Assembly: GCF_947487915.1 (NCBI RefSeq)
Contig: NZ_CANKYH010000008.1
Span: 62,001-126,000 of the forward strand
Length of the DNA stretch: 64,000 bases
Direction of reading: 5' to 3'
Source of the DNA: an uncultured Serinicoccus sp.
GTDB taxonomy: Bacteria > Actinomycetota > Actinomycetes > Actinomycetales > Dermatophilaceae
This document shows, piece after piece, positions 37,811 through 48,225 of the stretch. Each line of letters starts with the position of its first letter. Within the stretch, counting starts at the first letter, position 1. The notes under the pieces are model-generated. The model saw only the letters and a list, made by a program, of their open reading frames with translations, did not search any database and was not told where the DNA came from. Made by a program: the position numbers and the translations under genes.

Positions 37811-40116
37811 GCACCGGTCTCGAGGCACCGCTCACCCGGCGCCGGGCGCGGGCCCTGCACGCGGCCCGGCACGCGCTGCGGGTGCCACCCGTGCCGCGCG
37901 ACTTCCGCAGCGACATCGAGGGCATGCGCGCCCTGGCAGTGCTGGCCGTCATGCTGTGGCACGCCGGGGTGCCGCTGCTGCCGGGCGGCTTCGTCGGCGT
38001 CGACGTGTTCTTCGTGGTCAGCGGGTTCCTCATGACCTCGTTACTGCTGGAGGAGGGACGCGCACGCGGGCGGATCGACCTCGGTCGCTTCTACGCCCGG
38101 CGTGCCCGGCGACTGCTGCCGGCGGCGCTGGCCGCGCTGGCCGGTACCGCCCTGATGACCGTCCTGTTCCTGCCGCGGGGCCGCTGGGGCGAGGTGGGTG
38201 GAGACCTGCTCGCGTCGGCGACCTACGTCGTCAACTGGCGGATGGCCTGGCGCTCGGTGGACTACCTCGACGTCGAGCGGGCCCCGAGCCCGCTGCAGCA
38301 CTACTGGTCGTTGTCGGTGGAGGAGCAGTTCTACCTCGTGTGGCCGGTCCTCCTGCTGCTGATCCTCGTGTATGCCGCCGGCCGGGCCCGCGTCTTCAGC
38401 ACCCTGACGTGGGTGCTCACCCTCGGCCTGTTCGCCGGGTCCCTGGTGCTCTCCTGGCGCTGGACCCTGGAGGAGCCGGCCGCCTACTTCGTGACGCCCA
38501 CCCGGGTGCACGAGCTCATGCTCGGGACGGTCGTCGCCCTGGGCGCCCGCGCGTGGCCACGGCTGCCGCGCGCCGTCGCCGCCGCCCTCGGCTGGTTGGG
38601 GCTGGCCATGGTCGGGGTGGCGCTCGTGGTCATCACCGCCCAGACCCCCTTCCCCGGCCTGTGGGCGCTGCTGCCCACCGTCGGCGTCGCGCTGGTGCTG
38701 GTGGCGGGCCCGTCCGCGGGCGGTCTGGGACCGGTCGCGCTGCTGCGGGCCCGGCCCCTGCAGTGGGTGGGCCGGCTGTCCTACAGCCTCTATCTCTGGC
38801 ACTGGCCGTTCGTCGCCGTCGCGGCCGAGATGGTGCACGTCGGGCGCGGGGGCCCCGACACCCTCCCCGTCCACTGGGGGCTGCTGGCGGTCGGGCTGTC
38901 CGTCCTGCCCGCCTGGTGGTCGTTCGCCCTCGTGGAGGATCCGGTCCGCCGGCACGGACGGGTGCTGGCGGCACAGCTGCCCCCCGGCGTGGTCGTCCGG
39001 CGCACCCTGCGGCTCGGGGTGAACTGCACCCTGGCGGGTGCGGCGCTGGGGCTCGCGCTCCTGCTGGCGGCCCCGCAGTCGGAGACCGAGCAGGCGGCCC
39101 GCTGGCGGACCCCCGACGTGGTGGAGCAGCTGCGGTCCCCGGTGGGTGCCGACACCCTCGCGGTCGGCGTCGACGACCCGGCGCCGGCGGCGGCCGGCGG
39201 GGGGACGGGCCCGGTCGTGGCCGCGTCCGCGGGCAGCGGGGCCTCCGACGTGCTCGGCGAGCCCCCTCCCGTCGTGCAGATCCCCGAGCAGGTCGGTGAC
39301 CTCGCGGTGCCGCTGGGCCAGGTGCCCGACGACGTGCCGGTGCTGGAGCCGGAGGAGTGCTTCGTGGCGCTGGGCGGCACCCGGGTCGGGGTGTGCGAGG
39401 GGGGTGACCCGGAGGGCGAGCTCACGGTCGCGCTCATCGGGGACAGCCACGCGGGGATGTGGATGACGGCGATGGACGCGATCGGCCGGGACCGGGGGTG
39501 GCGGGTCATCGCCATGACCAAGTCGTCGTGCCCGCCGGCCCGTGGCCTCGTGGTGGAACGCTCCGGGCAGGCGGGCGACTACCGCCAGTGCACCCGCTGG
39601 CAGCAGCGGCTGGACGAGGCGCTCGTCCGCGAGTCACCGGACGTCGTGCTCCTCTCCAGCGCGTCCTACGGCACCACCGGGGACGAGAAGGTGGCCGCGG
39701 GCCTGGGGGCGCGGATCGACATGCTGCGCGAGGAGGGGATGCGGCCCGCCCTCGTCCGGGACGTGCCCCGGGCGCCCTTCGACGTGCCGGCCTGCCTGCT
39801 GGAGAACGAGGACGACGTCCCGCGGTGCGCGTTCGACCGGGAGCAGGGGCTGGCGACCTCGGGCACGGGGCACGACCTGCTGGCCGAGCAGCGCCCCGCG
39901 CTGCCGGTCCTGGACCTGACCGACGCGGTATGCCCCGGCCGCACCTGCAGCCCGATCGTCGGCGAGGTCGTCGTGTGGCGGGACAGCAACCACCTGTCCG
40001 CGACCTACGTCCGGTCGCTGCGCGACGCCGTGGAGGAGCAGGTGTCGCCGGTCGTGCTCGCCGACCAGCTGGGGGAGGCCGTGCGGTCCGGGGTAGAGGT
40101 CGGCACCGGTCGCTGA
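37807..40116 (+). CDS. acyltransferase 3 with C-terminal SGNH domain (OafA-like)
   Basis: A 769-residue protein. Residues about 35-390 form the acyltransferase-3 membrane domain, opening RSDIEGMRALAVLAVMLWHAG with the key His and about ten helices; a linker (390-540) leads to an SGNH hydrolase-like domain with GDSHAGMW (about 545) and DSNHLS near the end (the Asp-x-x-His pair). Such fusions transfer acyl groups to surface sugars. A TTA codon lies at 38041-38043. Its last 112 bp overlap the convergent GT87 gene. Confidence 0.9.
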   Translation: MSTGLEAPLTRRRARALHAARHALRVPPVPRDFRSDIEGMRALAVLAVMLWHAGVPLLPGGFVGVDVFFVVSGFLMTSLLLEEGRARGRIDLGRFYARRARRLLPAALAALAGTALMTVLFLPRGRWGEVGGDLLASATYVVNWRMAWRSVDYLDVERAPSPLQHYWSLSVEEQFYLVWPVLLLLILVYAAGRARVFSTLTWVLTLGLFAGSLVLSWRWTLEEPAAYFVTPTRVHELMLGTVVALGARAWPRLPRAVAAALGWLGLAMVGVALVVITAQTPFPGLWALLPTVGVALVLVAGPSAGGLGPVALLRARPLQWVGRLSYSLYLWHWPFVAVAAEMVHVGRGGPDTLPVHWGLLAVGLSVLPAWWSFALVEDPVRRHGRVLAAQLPPGVVVRRTLRLGVNCTLAGAALGLALLLAAPQSETEQAARWRTPDVVEQLRSPVGADTLAVGVDDPAPAAAGGGTGPVVAASAGSGASDVLGEPPPVVQIPEQVGDLAVPLGQVPDDVPVLEPEECFVALGGTRVGVCEGGDPEGELTVALIGDSHAGMWMTAMDAIGRDRGWRVIAMTKSSCPPARGLVVERSGQAGDYRQCTRWQQRLDEALVRESPDVVLLSSASYGTTGDEKVAAGLGARIDMLREEGMRPALVRDVPRAPFDVPACLLENEDDVPRCAFDREQGLATSGTGHDLLAEQRPALPVLDLTDAVCPGRTCSPIVGEVVVWRDSNHLSATYVRSLRDAVEEQVSPVVLADQLGEAVRSGVEVGTGR

Positions 40117-41429
40117 GCGGCCGGTCGGTCCACCCGCGAGACCTCCCACAGGACCCACGACCAGGCCACGGCCCGCAGGACCACGGCGAGGGCATACGCA
40201 TCCCCCGGCAGACCACGACCGGGGTCGCTGGCGAAGGCGATGTGCAACCACGTCGTGAGGAAGACCAGCGACTCGGCCAGCGCCCACAGCAGGTGCCTCG
40301 ACCACCGCACGGCGGACAGGGCCAGGAAGGGGAGGACCCACAGGCCGGACTGCACCGAGAGGGACGACGCGGTCAGGGCGACGACGAGCAGCATGAGAGC
40401 GGACAGCTGGACCACCCCGCGCCCTCCCCCCGGTCGTCGGGGTGCCGACAGCCGCACCCCCAGGCCCAGGGCCAGCAGCCACCCACCCACGGCCACGGCC
40501 GTCGTGAGGGCCGTCGGCACCGTGACCCCCACGAGGCGGGGCACCATCTGGAGCGCGCCGTAGCCCGCGGGCTGGCCCCACCACTGCTGCGCCGCGGAGA
40601 GCGCCTCGGGCTGGAGGGTCACCAGGGGCAGGAGCACGAGCAGCGCACCGAGGACCGCGCCCACCACCGTCTGCAGGGCGGGCAGCAGCCGGCCGCGCCG
40701 CCAGGCGACGAGGACGACCGCGGCCAGCACGAGCAGCGGGAACGGCCGGACGAGGCAGGAGAGACCCAGCAGGACGCCGGCCGTCCAGCTGCGCTCGCGG
40801 CGCCACGCCCACAGGCCGAGCAGCAGGAGGCTGACCCCGAGCAGGTCGGTGGAGACGAGGGCGAGCAGGGCCAGCACCGGGCTCGCGGCCAGGTGGGCCG
40901 CCTGCCACGGCCTCCCCGGCGTGAGGCTCACCAGCGCGAGCACGGCCAGGGTCACCAGCACCACGGACACCAGCGCCCAGAGGGAGAAGACCCACTGCTG
41001 GGCCGCCAGACCGTCCCCGGCGCGGGGCGAGACCCGGGCCAGCAGCCACATCACCGCACCGGGCAGCGGGGCGGTCCCGGTCGCGGCGCCCTCGGCGGCC
41101 CAGGGCAGCGACCGCTGGGCGAGCGGGGAGCTGACGTGCACCACGGGGAGGTCGGAGTAGCACGCCCGCCAGAACTGGTCCGGCGTGCTCCAGCCCTTCA
41201 GGAGGCAGTGCCCCTTCTGCCAGACCCCGAGCCCGAGCACCAGCGAGCCGATCAGCGTGAGGGCGGCCGCGACCCCGGCCAACCCCCGCCCGCCGACCAC
41301 GGCATACCGGCCCAGCGGCCCGCCGATGACCCCCGTGGCCCTGGCGACGACCGGGTCCACCCAGGACGGCACCTGCCAGGGGCGGTCATCACCCCCTCCC
41401 GCCGTGCGCGGGTCGGACGGGAGGCTCAC
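40005..41429 (-). CDS. GT87-like membrane glycosyltransferase
   Basis: A 474-residue protein with about ten membrane helices between residues 50 and 430, and Trp/Pro-rich outer loops, as in DUF2029/GT87 polyprenyl-phosphate-mannose mannosyltransferases. The same gene neighbours the ponA PBP gene in Mycobacterium (Rv0051 beside Rv0050). It probably adds mannose to a lipid or glycan on the outer face. GTG at 41429 overlaps the PBP stop. The last about 37 residues are encoded within the convergent acyltransferase gene. Confidence 0.75.
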   Translation of the reverse strand: MSLPSDPRTAGGGDDRPWQVPSWVDPVVARATGVIGGPLGRYAVVGGRGLAGVAAALTLIGSLVLGLGVWQKGHCLLKGWSTPDQFWRACYSDLPVVHVSSPLAQRSLPWAAEGAATGTAPLPGAVMWLLARVSPRAGDGLAAQQWVFSLWALVSVVLVTLAVLALVSLTPGRPWQAAHLAASPVLALLALVSTDLLGVSLLLLGLWAWRRERSWTAGVLLGLSCLVRPFPLLVLAAVVLVAWRRGRLLPALQTVVGAVLGALLVLLPLVTLQPEALSAAQQWWGQPAGYGALQMVPRLVGVTVPTALTTAVAVGGWLLALGLGVRLSAPRRPGGGRGVVQLSALMLLVVALTASSLSVQSGLWVLPFLALSAVRWSRHLLWALAESLVFLTTWLHIAFASDPGRGLPGDAYALAVVLRAVAWSWVLWEVSRVDRPAAQRPVPTSTPDRTASPSWSASTTGDTCSSTASRSDRT

Positions 41430-43657
41430 CCCGTCGGCTCGGGCTCCGTGCCGTCACCGGGGGGCGCGGGCTGCGTCTGCGTCGGGGCCGGCGTCGTCGG
41501 GTCCGGGACGGTCGGGGCGGGGCTCGTCGGCTCCGGCGCCGGGCTGGTCGGATCCGGCTCCGTCTCGGTGGGCTCCTCGGTGGGCTCCGTGGTGGTGGGC
41601 TCCTCGGTGGGCTCGGTGGTCGTGGGCTCCTCGGTGGTGGGCTCCTCGCTCGTCGGGGCGGGCGCCGGGGTGGTGGGCTCCTGCGTGGTGGGGGTGTCGT
41701 CCGTCGGCCCCCCGGTCCCGACCCGTGGCGCGAACTCGAGCACCTCCTCGCCGTCGAGCGCGAGCCGCATGAACTCTCCCCACACCTGCGCCGGGAAGGT
41801 CCCACCGGTGATCTGCTCCAGCCCGGCGACGTCCTGCATCGGCACCGTGCCGTCCCCCTTGTACATCACGACACCGGCCGCGAGCTGGGGGGCGAACCCG
41901 TCGAACCAGGCCGACACGTTGTTCTCGCTGGTGCCGGACTTGCCGGCGGTCGGACGGCCCAGATCCCCGGCGGCCATGCCCGACCCCTGGTTGATGACGT
42001 AGGTCATCGCGTCGGTCGTGTCCACCGCCGCGTCGCGCTCGACACCGGCCTCGGTCTCGGGCTCGGCCTCGTAGGTGACCTCGCCGCCCACCGTCTCGAC
42101 CCGGTCGATGAGGTAGGGGGTGGCGCGCTCGCCCTCGGCGGCGAGCGTGGCATACGCGTTCGTCATCTCCAGCAGGGTCGGCGAGGCGGTCCCCAGGACG
42201 TTGGTCAGGTCGGTGTCCAGGCCCGGGGTGTCCTCCGGCAGGCCGAGGTCGACGGCTGCCTCCCGGGTGCGGTCCGGGCCGATCTGCTCGTTGAGCTGCA
42301 CGTAGATGGTGTTGACCGACTCGGCGAGCGCGACCCGCAGGTCGATGAGGCCGAAGGAGAGGTCCTGGAAGTTGTTGACCTCGGTCTCGTCCTCGCCGAA
42401 GGTCATCGGGGTCGGGCCCTCGTAGGTCTGGAGGGTGTCGACGCCGTCCTCCACGGCGGCGACCAGGGTCACCGGCTTGAAGAGGGAGCCGGCCTGGACC
42501 CGGGCGTCGGTGGCCGCGTTGAGCTGCGTCTCCTGGTAGTCGTCACCGCCGTACATCGCGGTGATGGCGCCGTCTCCCGGTCGGACGGCGGTGAGGGCGA
42601 CCGTGATGTCGTCCGTGCCCTGCCCGGTGGGACGGTAGAGGTCGACCGCCTCCTCCGCCGCCTGCTGGTGCCGCTCGACGATCGTGGTGGTGACCCGTAG
42701 CCCGCCGCCGTCGATCTCCGCGTCGTCCACCCCCAGGAGCTCCCGGAGCTCACTGCGCGCCTGCTCGGCGATGTAGCCCTCCACCCCCTGCGCCGCCGTC
42801 GACGGGCTCGGCTCCTGGATCTCGGGCAGGCCCCGGCCCTCCCGTTCCGCAGGCTCCAGCCAGCCCTCTTCCACCATGCCGTCCAGGACGTAGGCGACCC
42901 GGTCCTCGGCCCGCTCCTCGTTGCCCTCGGCGTAGTCGGGGTCGAACAGCGAGGGGGCGTTGGTGACGCCGGCGAGGAAGGCGCCCTCCTCGACCGACAG
43001 CTCGGAGACGTCCTTGCCGAAGTAGGCCTGGCTCGCGGTCTGGATGCCGTAGGCACCACGACCGAAGTAGATGGTGTTGAGGTAGTTCTCCAGGATCTGG
43101 TCCTTGGAGAACTCGTTGTCGATCTTCACCGCGATGATGATCTCGGTGAACTTGCGCTGCAGCGTCTGGTCCGCGGTGAGGTAGTAGTTCTTGACGTACT
43201 GCTGGGTGATGGTGGACCCGCCCTGGAGCCCGTCGCCGGTCAGGGTGCGCCAGGCGCCCCGCGCCGTGCCGGTGATGGACACCCCCTCGTTCTCGTAGAA
43301 CGAGCGGTCCTCGGCCGCGAGCATCGCGTAGCGGACGTGCTCGGGCACCTCCGACAGCGGCACCGCCTCGCGGTCGTAGCCACCGGTGAAGCGCGCGAGC
43401 TCGGTCTCCCCGTCGGCGTAGTAGAGGATCGAGCTCTGCGCCTCGGCGAAGTCGTTGGGCTCCGGGACGTCGGTCCGGTTGTAGGCCCAGGCGAAGACCC
43501 CCACGGCCAGCAGGATCGCCAGCAGCCCGAGGCCCGTCAGCCAGAGCAGGACCCGACGCAACCTCCCCCCGCGGCGCGGACGGGAGGACCGGCGGCCGGC
43601 GGGAGGGCGGGAGGCGGAGGCGGTGCTGGATCGGCTCACGCCCCCTATTGTGCCCAT
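41426..43657 (-). CDS. class A penicillin-binding protein (PonA type)
   Basis: A 743-residue bifunctional peptidoglycan synthase. Cytoplasmic basic N-terminus, membrane helix at about 37-59, GT51 transglycosylase domain with catalytic Glu116 (AAEDRSF) and [12 protein letters not shown], then the transpeptidase domain with SLFK (Ser391, Lys394), SVN (447-449) and KSG (573-575). The last about 100 residues are Pro/Thr/Glu repeats. ATG at 43657 is used; a GTG at 43639 is possible. Downstream is the GT87 gene. Confidence 0.93.
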   Translation of the reverse strand: MGTIGGVSRSSTASASRPPAGRRSSRPRRGGRLRRVLLWLTGLGLLAILLAVGVFAWAYNRTDVPEPNDFAEAQSSILYYADGETELARFTGGYDREAVPLSEVPEHVRYAMLAAEDRSFYENEGVSITGTARGAWRTLTGDGLQGGSTITQQYVKNYYLTADQTLQRKFTEIIIAVKIDNEFSKDQILENYLNTIYFGRGAYGIQTASQAYFGKDVSELSVEEGAFLAGVTNAPSLFDPDYAEGNEERAEDRVAYVLDGMVEEGWLEPAEREGRGLPEIQEPSPSTAAQGVEGYIAEQARSELRELLGVDDAEIDGGGLRVTTTIVERHQQAAEEAVDLYRPTGQGTDDITVALTAVRPGDGAITAMYGGDDYQETQLNAATDARVQAGSLFKPVTLVAAVEDGVDTLQTYEGPTPMTFGEDETEVNNFQDLSFGLIDLRVALAESVNTIYVQLNEQIGPDRTREAAVDLGLPEDTPGLDTDLTNVLGTASPTLLEMTNAYATLAAEGERATPYLIDRVETVGGEVTYEAEPETEAGVERDAAVDTTDAMTYVINQGSGMAAGDLGRPTAGKSGTSENNVSAWFDGFAPQLAAGVVMYKGDGTVPMQDVAGLEQITGGTFPAQVWGEFMRLALDGEEVLEFAPRVGTGGPTDDTPTTQEPTTPAPAPTSEEPTTEEPTTTEPTEEPTTTEPTEEPTETEPDPTSPAPEPTSPAPTVPDPTTPAPTQTQPAPPGDGTEPEPTG
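41555..41690. repeat. Glu-Pro-Thr repeat region in the PBP tail
   Basis: Imperfect 15-24 bp units such as GGTGGGCTCCTCGGTGG recur, encoding [16 protein letters not shown] peptide repeats. They form an extended extracellular tail. The repeats are in frame and prone to copy-number change. Confidence 0.75.
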
Positions 43658-43714
43658 CTCGTCGGGGGGCAGCCGGAATGCGTCCGCGTTCGGCGGCGTT
43701 CCCCGGACGTGAAG

Positions 43715-43735
43715 GGGCGGCCCGCTGGGCCGCCC
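43715..43735 (+). promoter_or_regulatory. hairpin in the ino1 leader
   Basis: Perfect 9-bp arms GGGCGGCCC (43715-43723) and GGGCCGCCC (43727-43735) with a 3-nt loop, 24 bp before the ino1 start and clear of its AAGGAG. It could be an attenuator-like element or a protein-binding site; there is no T-run. Confidence 0.5.
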
Positions 43736-43759
43736 GTGGTATGTCGGCAAGGAGCATGG

Positions 43760-44827
43760 ATGTCATCGGTCAGGGTCGCGATCGTCGGCGTGGGCAACTG
43801 CGCCAGCTCGCTCGTGCAAGGTGTGGAGTACTACCGCGACGCCGATCCCTCGGCGTCGGTCCCGGGGCTGATGCACGTGTCGTTCGGCGACTACCACGTG
43901 GGCGACCTGGAGTTCGTGGCGGCCTTCGACGTCGACTCCGCCAAGGTCGGCCAGGACCTCGCCAAGGCCATCCAGGCCGGGGAGAACAACACGATCTCCA
44001 TCGCGGAGGTGCCGGACACCGGGGTGACCGTCCAGCGCGGGCCCACGCTCGACGGGCTCGGCAAGTACTACGCCCTCACCGTGGAGGAGTCGCCGGTCGA
44101 GCCGGTCGACGTCGTGCAGGTGCTGCGCGACGCCGAGGTCGACGTGCTCGTGTCCTACCTGCCGGTCGGCAGCGAGGAGGCGGACAAGTTCTACGCGCAG
44201 TGCGCCCTGGACGCGGGCGTGGCCTTCGTCAACGCGCTGCCCGTCTTCATCGCCAGCGACCCCGAGTGGGCCGCGAAGTTCGAGGCGGCCGGGGTGCCGA
44301 TCGTGGGCGACGACATCAAGAGCCAGGTCGGAGCCACCATCACCCACCGGGTGCTGGCGCGGTTGTTCGAGGAGCGCGGGGTAGCGCTCGACCGGACCTA
44401 CCAGCTCAACGTGGGCGGCAACATGGACTTCAAGAACATGCTGGAGCGCGAGCGGCTGGAGAGCAAGAAGGTCTCCAAGACCCAGGCCGTGACCTCCAAC
44501 ATGGCCCGCACCATGGCCGATCGGGACGTGCACATCGGGCCCTCGGACTACGTCCAGTGGCTGGACGACCGCAAGTGGGCCTACGTCCGCCTCGAGGGAC
44601 GCGCGTTCGGCGACGTGCCGCTCAACCTGGAGTACAAGCTCGAGGTGTGGGACAGCCCCAACTCGGCCGGGATCATCATCGACGCCATCCGGGCGGCCAA
44701 GATCGCCCAGGACCGGGGGCAGGGCGGGCCGGTCGTCGGGGCCAGCGCCTACCTCATGAAGAGCCCGCCGGTGCAGATGCCGGACGACCAGGGGCGCGCC
44801 GAGGTCGAGGCCTTCATCCGGGGCTGA
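43760..44827 (+). CDS. ino1: inositol-3-phosphate synthase
   Basis: A 355-residue synthase of the actinobacterial type. It has the NAD motif GVGNCASSL (about 10-18), the segment [11 protein letters not shown] and the conserved lysines around [11 protein letters not shown]. It converts glucose 6-phosphate to inositol 3-phosphate, feeding mycothiol and phosphatidylinositol synthesis, both typical of actinobacteria. ATG at 43760 with AAGGAG five bases upstream; a nearby ATG at 43756 is out of frame. Confidence 0.95.
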   Translation: MSSVRVAIVGVGNCASSLVQGVEYYRDADPSASVPGLMHVSFGDYHVGDLEFVAAFDVDSAKVGQDLAKAIQAGENNTISIAEVPDTGVTVQRGPTLDGLGKYYALTVEESPVEPVDVVQVLRDAEVDVLVSYLPVGSEEADKFYAQCALDAGVAFVNALPVFIASDPEWAAKFEAAGVPIVGDDIKSQVGATITHRVLARLFEERGVALDRTYQLNVGGNMDFKNMLERERLESKKVSKTQAVTSNMARTMADRDVHIGPSDYVQWLDDRKWAYVRLEGRAFGDVPLNLEYKLEVWDSPNSAGIIIDAIRAAKIAQDRGQGGPVVGASAYLMKSPPVQMPDDQGRAEVEAFIRG

Positions 44828-44858
44828 CCCCCGCTGACGGCTCGCGTAGGGTCGGGGC

Positions 44859-46967
44859 GTGTCCGACCGCCCTCCTGACGCCGCCGGGATGACCGACACC
44901 GGACGCGACCGGCAGCGCATCGCCGCCGTGGCCCTGGACGCGGCCGACCTCGACGCGGCGGCGGACCGGTTGCGCACGCTGACCGACCAGGGTCACCAGG
45001 TGGTCCTGCTGTGGTGCCGGGGCGAGCCTGGCCACGCGCTGCGCTCCTTCCGGGCGCGGGTGCCGGTCCGGGCCCGTCCGCCCCGCACGCCCCGTGAGCT
45101 CGCCGGGCGGCTGCGCCGGCCGGGCCCGGCCGCGTGGTTCCGCGACCGCGGTCCCCTCGCCCGGGCCCTGCGCGCCGATCCCCGGGCACGGCGCACGCTG
45201 GAGGGCGCGGACTCCGTCGTGCCGGTGGGCCCGCAGGCGCGCCGGCTCTTCGACCGCGCCGGCGCCGCACCCGCCCCCCTGCTGCAGCTGCAGGAGCTCG
45301 AGGGGCGGGCGGGGGAGCCCGCGGTGTGGACCACCCTGCACCGACGGGCTCGTGCCGGTGGGGCCCGCCTCGACGCCGACCTGGCGCGCGAGGTGCTCGC
45401 GCAGCTCCCAGCCGGCGGGGGCGGCATACCTCCCCGGCGGCAGGCCCTCCTCCTGCCCCTGGTGGTGGCGCTGCACGGCACCGGGGAGTACGCCCTGGCC
45501 GCGCGGCTCGCGGGGTGGCTCGACGCCGATCCCGCCCACAGCCCGGAGGCGGCGGTGCACCGCGCGCTGCGCACGCTGGTGGAGCTCTCCCGCACCGGGG
45601 AGCAGCCCGCCGACCTCGACGCCACGGTCCGCGCGGTGCTCGCCCGGGCCGACGCCGCCCTCGGCGAGGACGTCGACGACGTCCCCGAGGAGGCGGTCCG
45701 CGCCACCACGCTCGCCCTGCAGCTGCTCTTCCACCGCGAGCTGCACGCGGACGGCCTCGCATCACCGCTCGTCTCCGATCCGGACACCTTCCTGGCCGGC
45801 TGGCGGGCCTCCCGGGTGGGGGAGCTGCTGGCCGCGCCGGTGCCGCGGCTGCCACCCCACCCGCGGACGGCCGCCGCGCACCCGGCCCCGGGCGGGAGCC
45901 GCGCGCCCCGGGTCGTGGTCGCGCCCGGGTCCTACCCCCAGTTCGCGACGCCGGTGGTGGAGGAGCTGACCCGGCGGGCGGACGTCCGGGTCCTCGACCT
46001 GCGGGCGAAGGACCAGCTGCGCGGACTCGGCACCCGCGGCGAGCTCGTCGCGGCCCGGCTGCGGCAGGCGGTCGGGCAGGCCTGGGTGCCGGACTACGAG
46101 CTGCTGGAGGAGCTGGAGGCCGCCGACGCGCTCTTCGTCGACTGGGCCGACCGCGGCTCGGTCGCCGCCGTGATGGGTGCCCCCTCGGGGGTGCGGGTGA
46201 CGCTGCGCATCCACAGCATGGACGCGCTCTCCCCCTGGATCCACCTGCTGGACTGGACCCGGGTGGACGTGCTGGTCCTGGTGAGCGAGCACCTGCGCCG
46301 GGTCGTCGTGGCGCTGCTGGGCGACCGGCTGGCCGGCACGCAGGTGCGCGTGGTGGGCAACGTGCTCGACCCGGCCCGCATCCCGAGCGGCAAGACGCCG
46401 GGGCACCGCAGGACCCTGCTCATGGTCGGCTGGGCCCAGCGGGTCAAGGACCCGTTGTGGGCGCTGGAGGTGCTCGCCCTGCTGCGCCGGGAGGACCCGA
46501 CCTGGCGGCTGGTCCTCGTCGGCGTCGACTTCCCGGAGACCACGGTCGCCTCGCAGCAGGACTACGCCCGGGCCTTCCGCCGCCGGCTGGCCGACGACGA
46601 CGTCCGGGGTGCGGTGTCCTTCGTCGGCTGGACCCGGGACCTGGCGCCGCACCTGGCCGCGGCCGGTTTCGTCCTCTCGACCAGCCGCCGGGAGTCCTTC
46701 GGTCTCGCGCTGGTCGAGGGGGCCGCCTCAGGTGCCGTCCCGGTGGTCCGCGACTGGCCGATCTTCGCGCCCCTCGACGGCGCCCGCAGCCTCTTCCCGG
46801 ACGACTGGGTGGTCGGCTCCGTCGAGGAGGCGGCGGCCCGGGTCGACGCGCTCGCGGAGGAGCCCGCGTGGTCGGCCGCGTCCGCGCAGGCCCGCACGGT
46901 GGTGCAGGAGCGCTTCGCCGCCGGGGCGACCCGGGACGTGCTCGCCGGTCTCGTCCTGGGCGGGTGA
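44859..46967 (+). CDS. glycosyltransferase with large unknown N-terminal region
   Basis: A 702-residue protein. The C-terminal half (about 350-700) is a GT-B glycosyltransferase of family-4 type, with MLMVGWAQRVKDPLWALEVL and the donor-site STSRRESFGLALVEGAASG. The first about 340 residues are Ala/Arg-rich, helical and of unknown fold. GTG at 44859 follows a TAGGGT -10 (44847-44852) with no Shine-Dalgarno, indicating a leaderless start; an ATG at 44889 is the alternative. It ends 4 bp before the convergent neighbour's stop. Confidence 0.82.
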   Translation: MSDRPPDAAGMTDTGRDRQRIAAVALDAADLDAAADRLRTLTDQGHQVVLLWCRGEPGHALRSFRARVPVRARPPRTPRELAGRLRRPGPAAWFRDRGPLARALRADPRARRTLEGADSVVPVGPQARRLFDRAGAAPAPLLQLQELEGRAGEPAVWTTLHRRARAGGARLDADLAREVLAQLPAGGGGIPPRRQALLLPLVVALHGTGEYALAARLAGWLDADPAHSPEAAVHRALRTLVELSRTGEQPADLDATVRAVLARADAALGEDVDDVPEEAVRATTLALQLLFHRELHADGLASPLVSDPDTFLAGWRASRVGELLAAPVPRLPPHPRTAAAHPAPGGSRAPRVVVAPGSYPQFATPVVEELTRRADVRVLDLRAKDQLRGLGTRGELVAARLRQAVGQAWVPDYELLEELEAADALFVDWADRGSVAAVMGAPSGVRVTLRIHSMDALSPWIHLLDWTRVDVLVLVSEHLRRVVVALLGDRLAGTQVRVVGNVLDPARIPSGKTPGHRRTLLMVGWAQRVKDPLWALEVLALLRREDPTWRLVLVGVDFPETTVASQQDYARAFRRRLADDDVRGAVSFVGWTRDLAPHLAAAGFVLSTSRRESFGLALVEGAASGAVPVVRDWPIFAPLDGARSLFPDDWVVGSVEEAAARVDALAEEPAWSAASAQARTVVQERFAAGATRDVLAGLVLGG

Positions 46968-46971
46968 GGCG

Positions 46972-48219
46972 TCAGGAGCGCGCGATGTCGGCCAGCACCT
47001 GCACGGCGGCCGACGTGTGGTCCACCGGTGAGCGGTGGTCCAGCGGCTGGGCGTCCAGGACCGATCCGGGCTCGACCATCCCCCACACCGGGGTGCCGCT
47101 GCCGCGGTAGTCGCTCCACTTGCTCGGCAGGAACGGGTTCGTGGCGAGCAGGCCCTGGGTGACGGCATCGCTCACCAGCAGGACGTCCATCCGCCGGCAC
47201 ATCGCCAGGAACTCGAGGTAGCCGAGGAAGGGCCCGGTGCGCACGCAGTCCTCCAGGCCCCGCCGACGGACCTCCTCCTCGACCTCGTCGGGCCGTCCGG
47301 CGAACACGTGCAGGCAGACCTCGTCGCGCAGCCGCTGCGGCAGGGCCTCCAGGGCGGCGAGCACGCTCCCCATACCCCGGGTGGCGTAGAAGTTGCCGAA
47401 GTAGCCGATGTGGCGCCGGTCACCGGGGAGCGGGTACTCCGGGTCGGCCATCGAGTAGAACTCCTCGGGGAGGGTCGGGTGGGGGGAGACCCGGCTTCGC
47501 TCCCGGACCCGATCGACCAGCTCGGCGTCCTCGACCCGCTCGAGCATGAGCTCGCGCTGGTGCTCGTTGGTGAAGACCAGGGTGCCGGCCAGGGCGAACG
47601 CCAGCTGCTCGGCCCACTCGAAGGAGTTGCCGCTGGCCGGCGGGGTGAAGCCCGCCGACCGCATACCCTCGCGCAGGGTGTCCAGCAGGGCGTCCTCCCG
47701 GACCGGGGCGTGCCGGACCGCGCCGGTGACGTCCCGGGAGAGGGGGTCGGAGAACTCCGCCGTCCACTCCACGCCGGGGCGCAGCATGGCGAGCCGGGCC
47801 GCGAGCACGTGGCTGGCCGTGAAGTGGGCGCGGCTGTACATCCGGAGGTAGCCCTCCCCCGCACGGTCCCACTCCAGCGCCCGCTGCACCCCGCGCCGGG
47901 TGAAGCCGGTGATCCCGCGCCACGAGGAGAAGAGGGTGGGGCTGGGCAGCTGCTGGCGGCGCACCACGAGGTGGTCGGCGATGCGGGCCAGGCCCCGGTC
48001 GGTCCGGCGCTCGGCCGACATGCGGTTCTGCAGCACGTCGACCGGCCGGCCCATCTCGCGCACCCGCTTGGCGGCGACGATCGCGGAGGTGTCGACGAAC
48101 GGCGGGAAGCAGTAGGAGACGACCAGGTCGCGCGCCGCCGGTGCCGCGTCCGCCGGGCCGTGCGGGGCCCCGCCGCCCTCGGGGTCGTGGCCGAGGCCCG
48201 GCGCGCTCGTGTCAGCCAT
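46972..48219 (-). CDS. GT-B-like glycosyltransferase
   Basis: A 415-residue protein with a GT-B-like architecture: an N-terminal half beginning LVVSYCFPPFVDTSAIVAAKRV, and a C-terminal half with IGYFGNFYATRGMGSVLAALE and a DVLLVSDAV segment. It resembles glycosyltransferases of surface-sugar loci but lacks an obvious EX7E motif, so activity is likely rather than certain. ATG at 48219 lies 9 bp after a TAGAGT -10 (48233 to 48228), giving an almost leaderless transcript. Confidence 0.65.
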   Translation of the reverse strand: MADTSAPGLGHDPEGGGAPHGPADAAPAARDLVVSYCFPPFVDTSAIVAAKRVREMGRPVDVLQNRMSAERRTDRGLARIADHLVVRRQQLPSPTLFSSWRGITGFTRRGVQRALEWDRAGEGYLRMYSRAHFTASHVLAARLAMLRPGVEWTAEFSDPLSRDVTGAVRHAPVREDALLDTLREGMRSAGFTPPASGNSFEWAEQLAFALAGTLVFTNEHQRELMLERVEDAELVDRVRERSRVSPHPTLPEEFYSMADPEYPLPGDRRHIGYFGNFYATRGMGSVLAALEALPQRLRDEVCLHVFAGRPDEVEEEVRRRGLEDCVRTGPFLGYLEFLAMCRRMDVLLVSDAVTQGLLATNPFLPSKWSDYRGSGTPVWGMVEPGSVLDAQPLDHRSPVDHTSAAVQVLADIARS

Positions 48220-48225
48220 CGCCGC

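Noticed and set aside
41555..41690. CRISPR array
   Set aside because: Units are imperfect, in frame with the PBP gene, lack unique spacers, and no cas genes are present.
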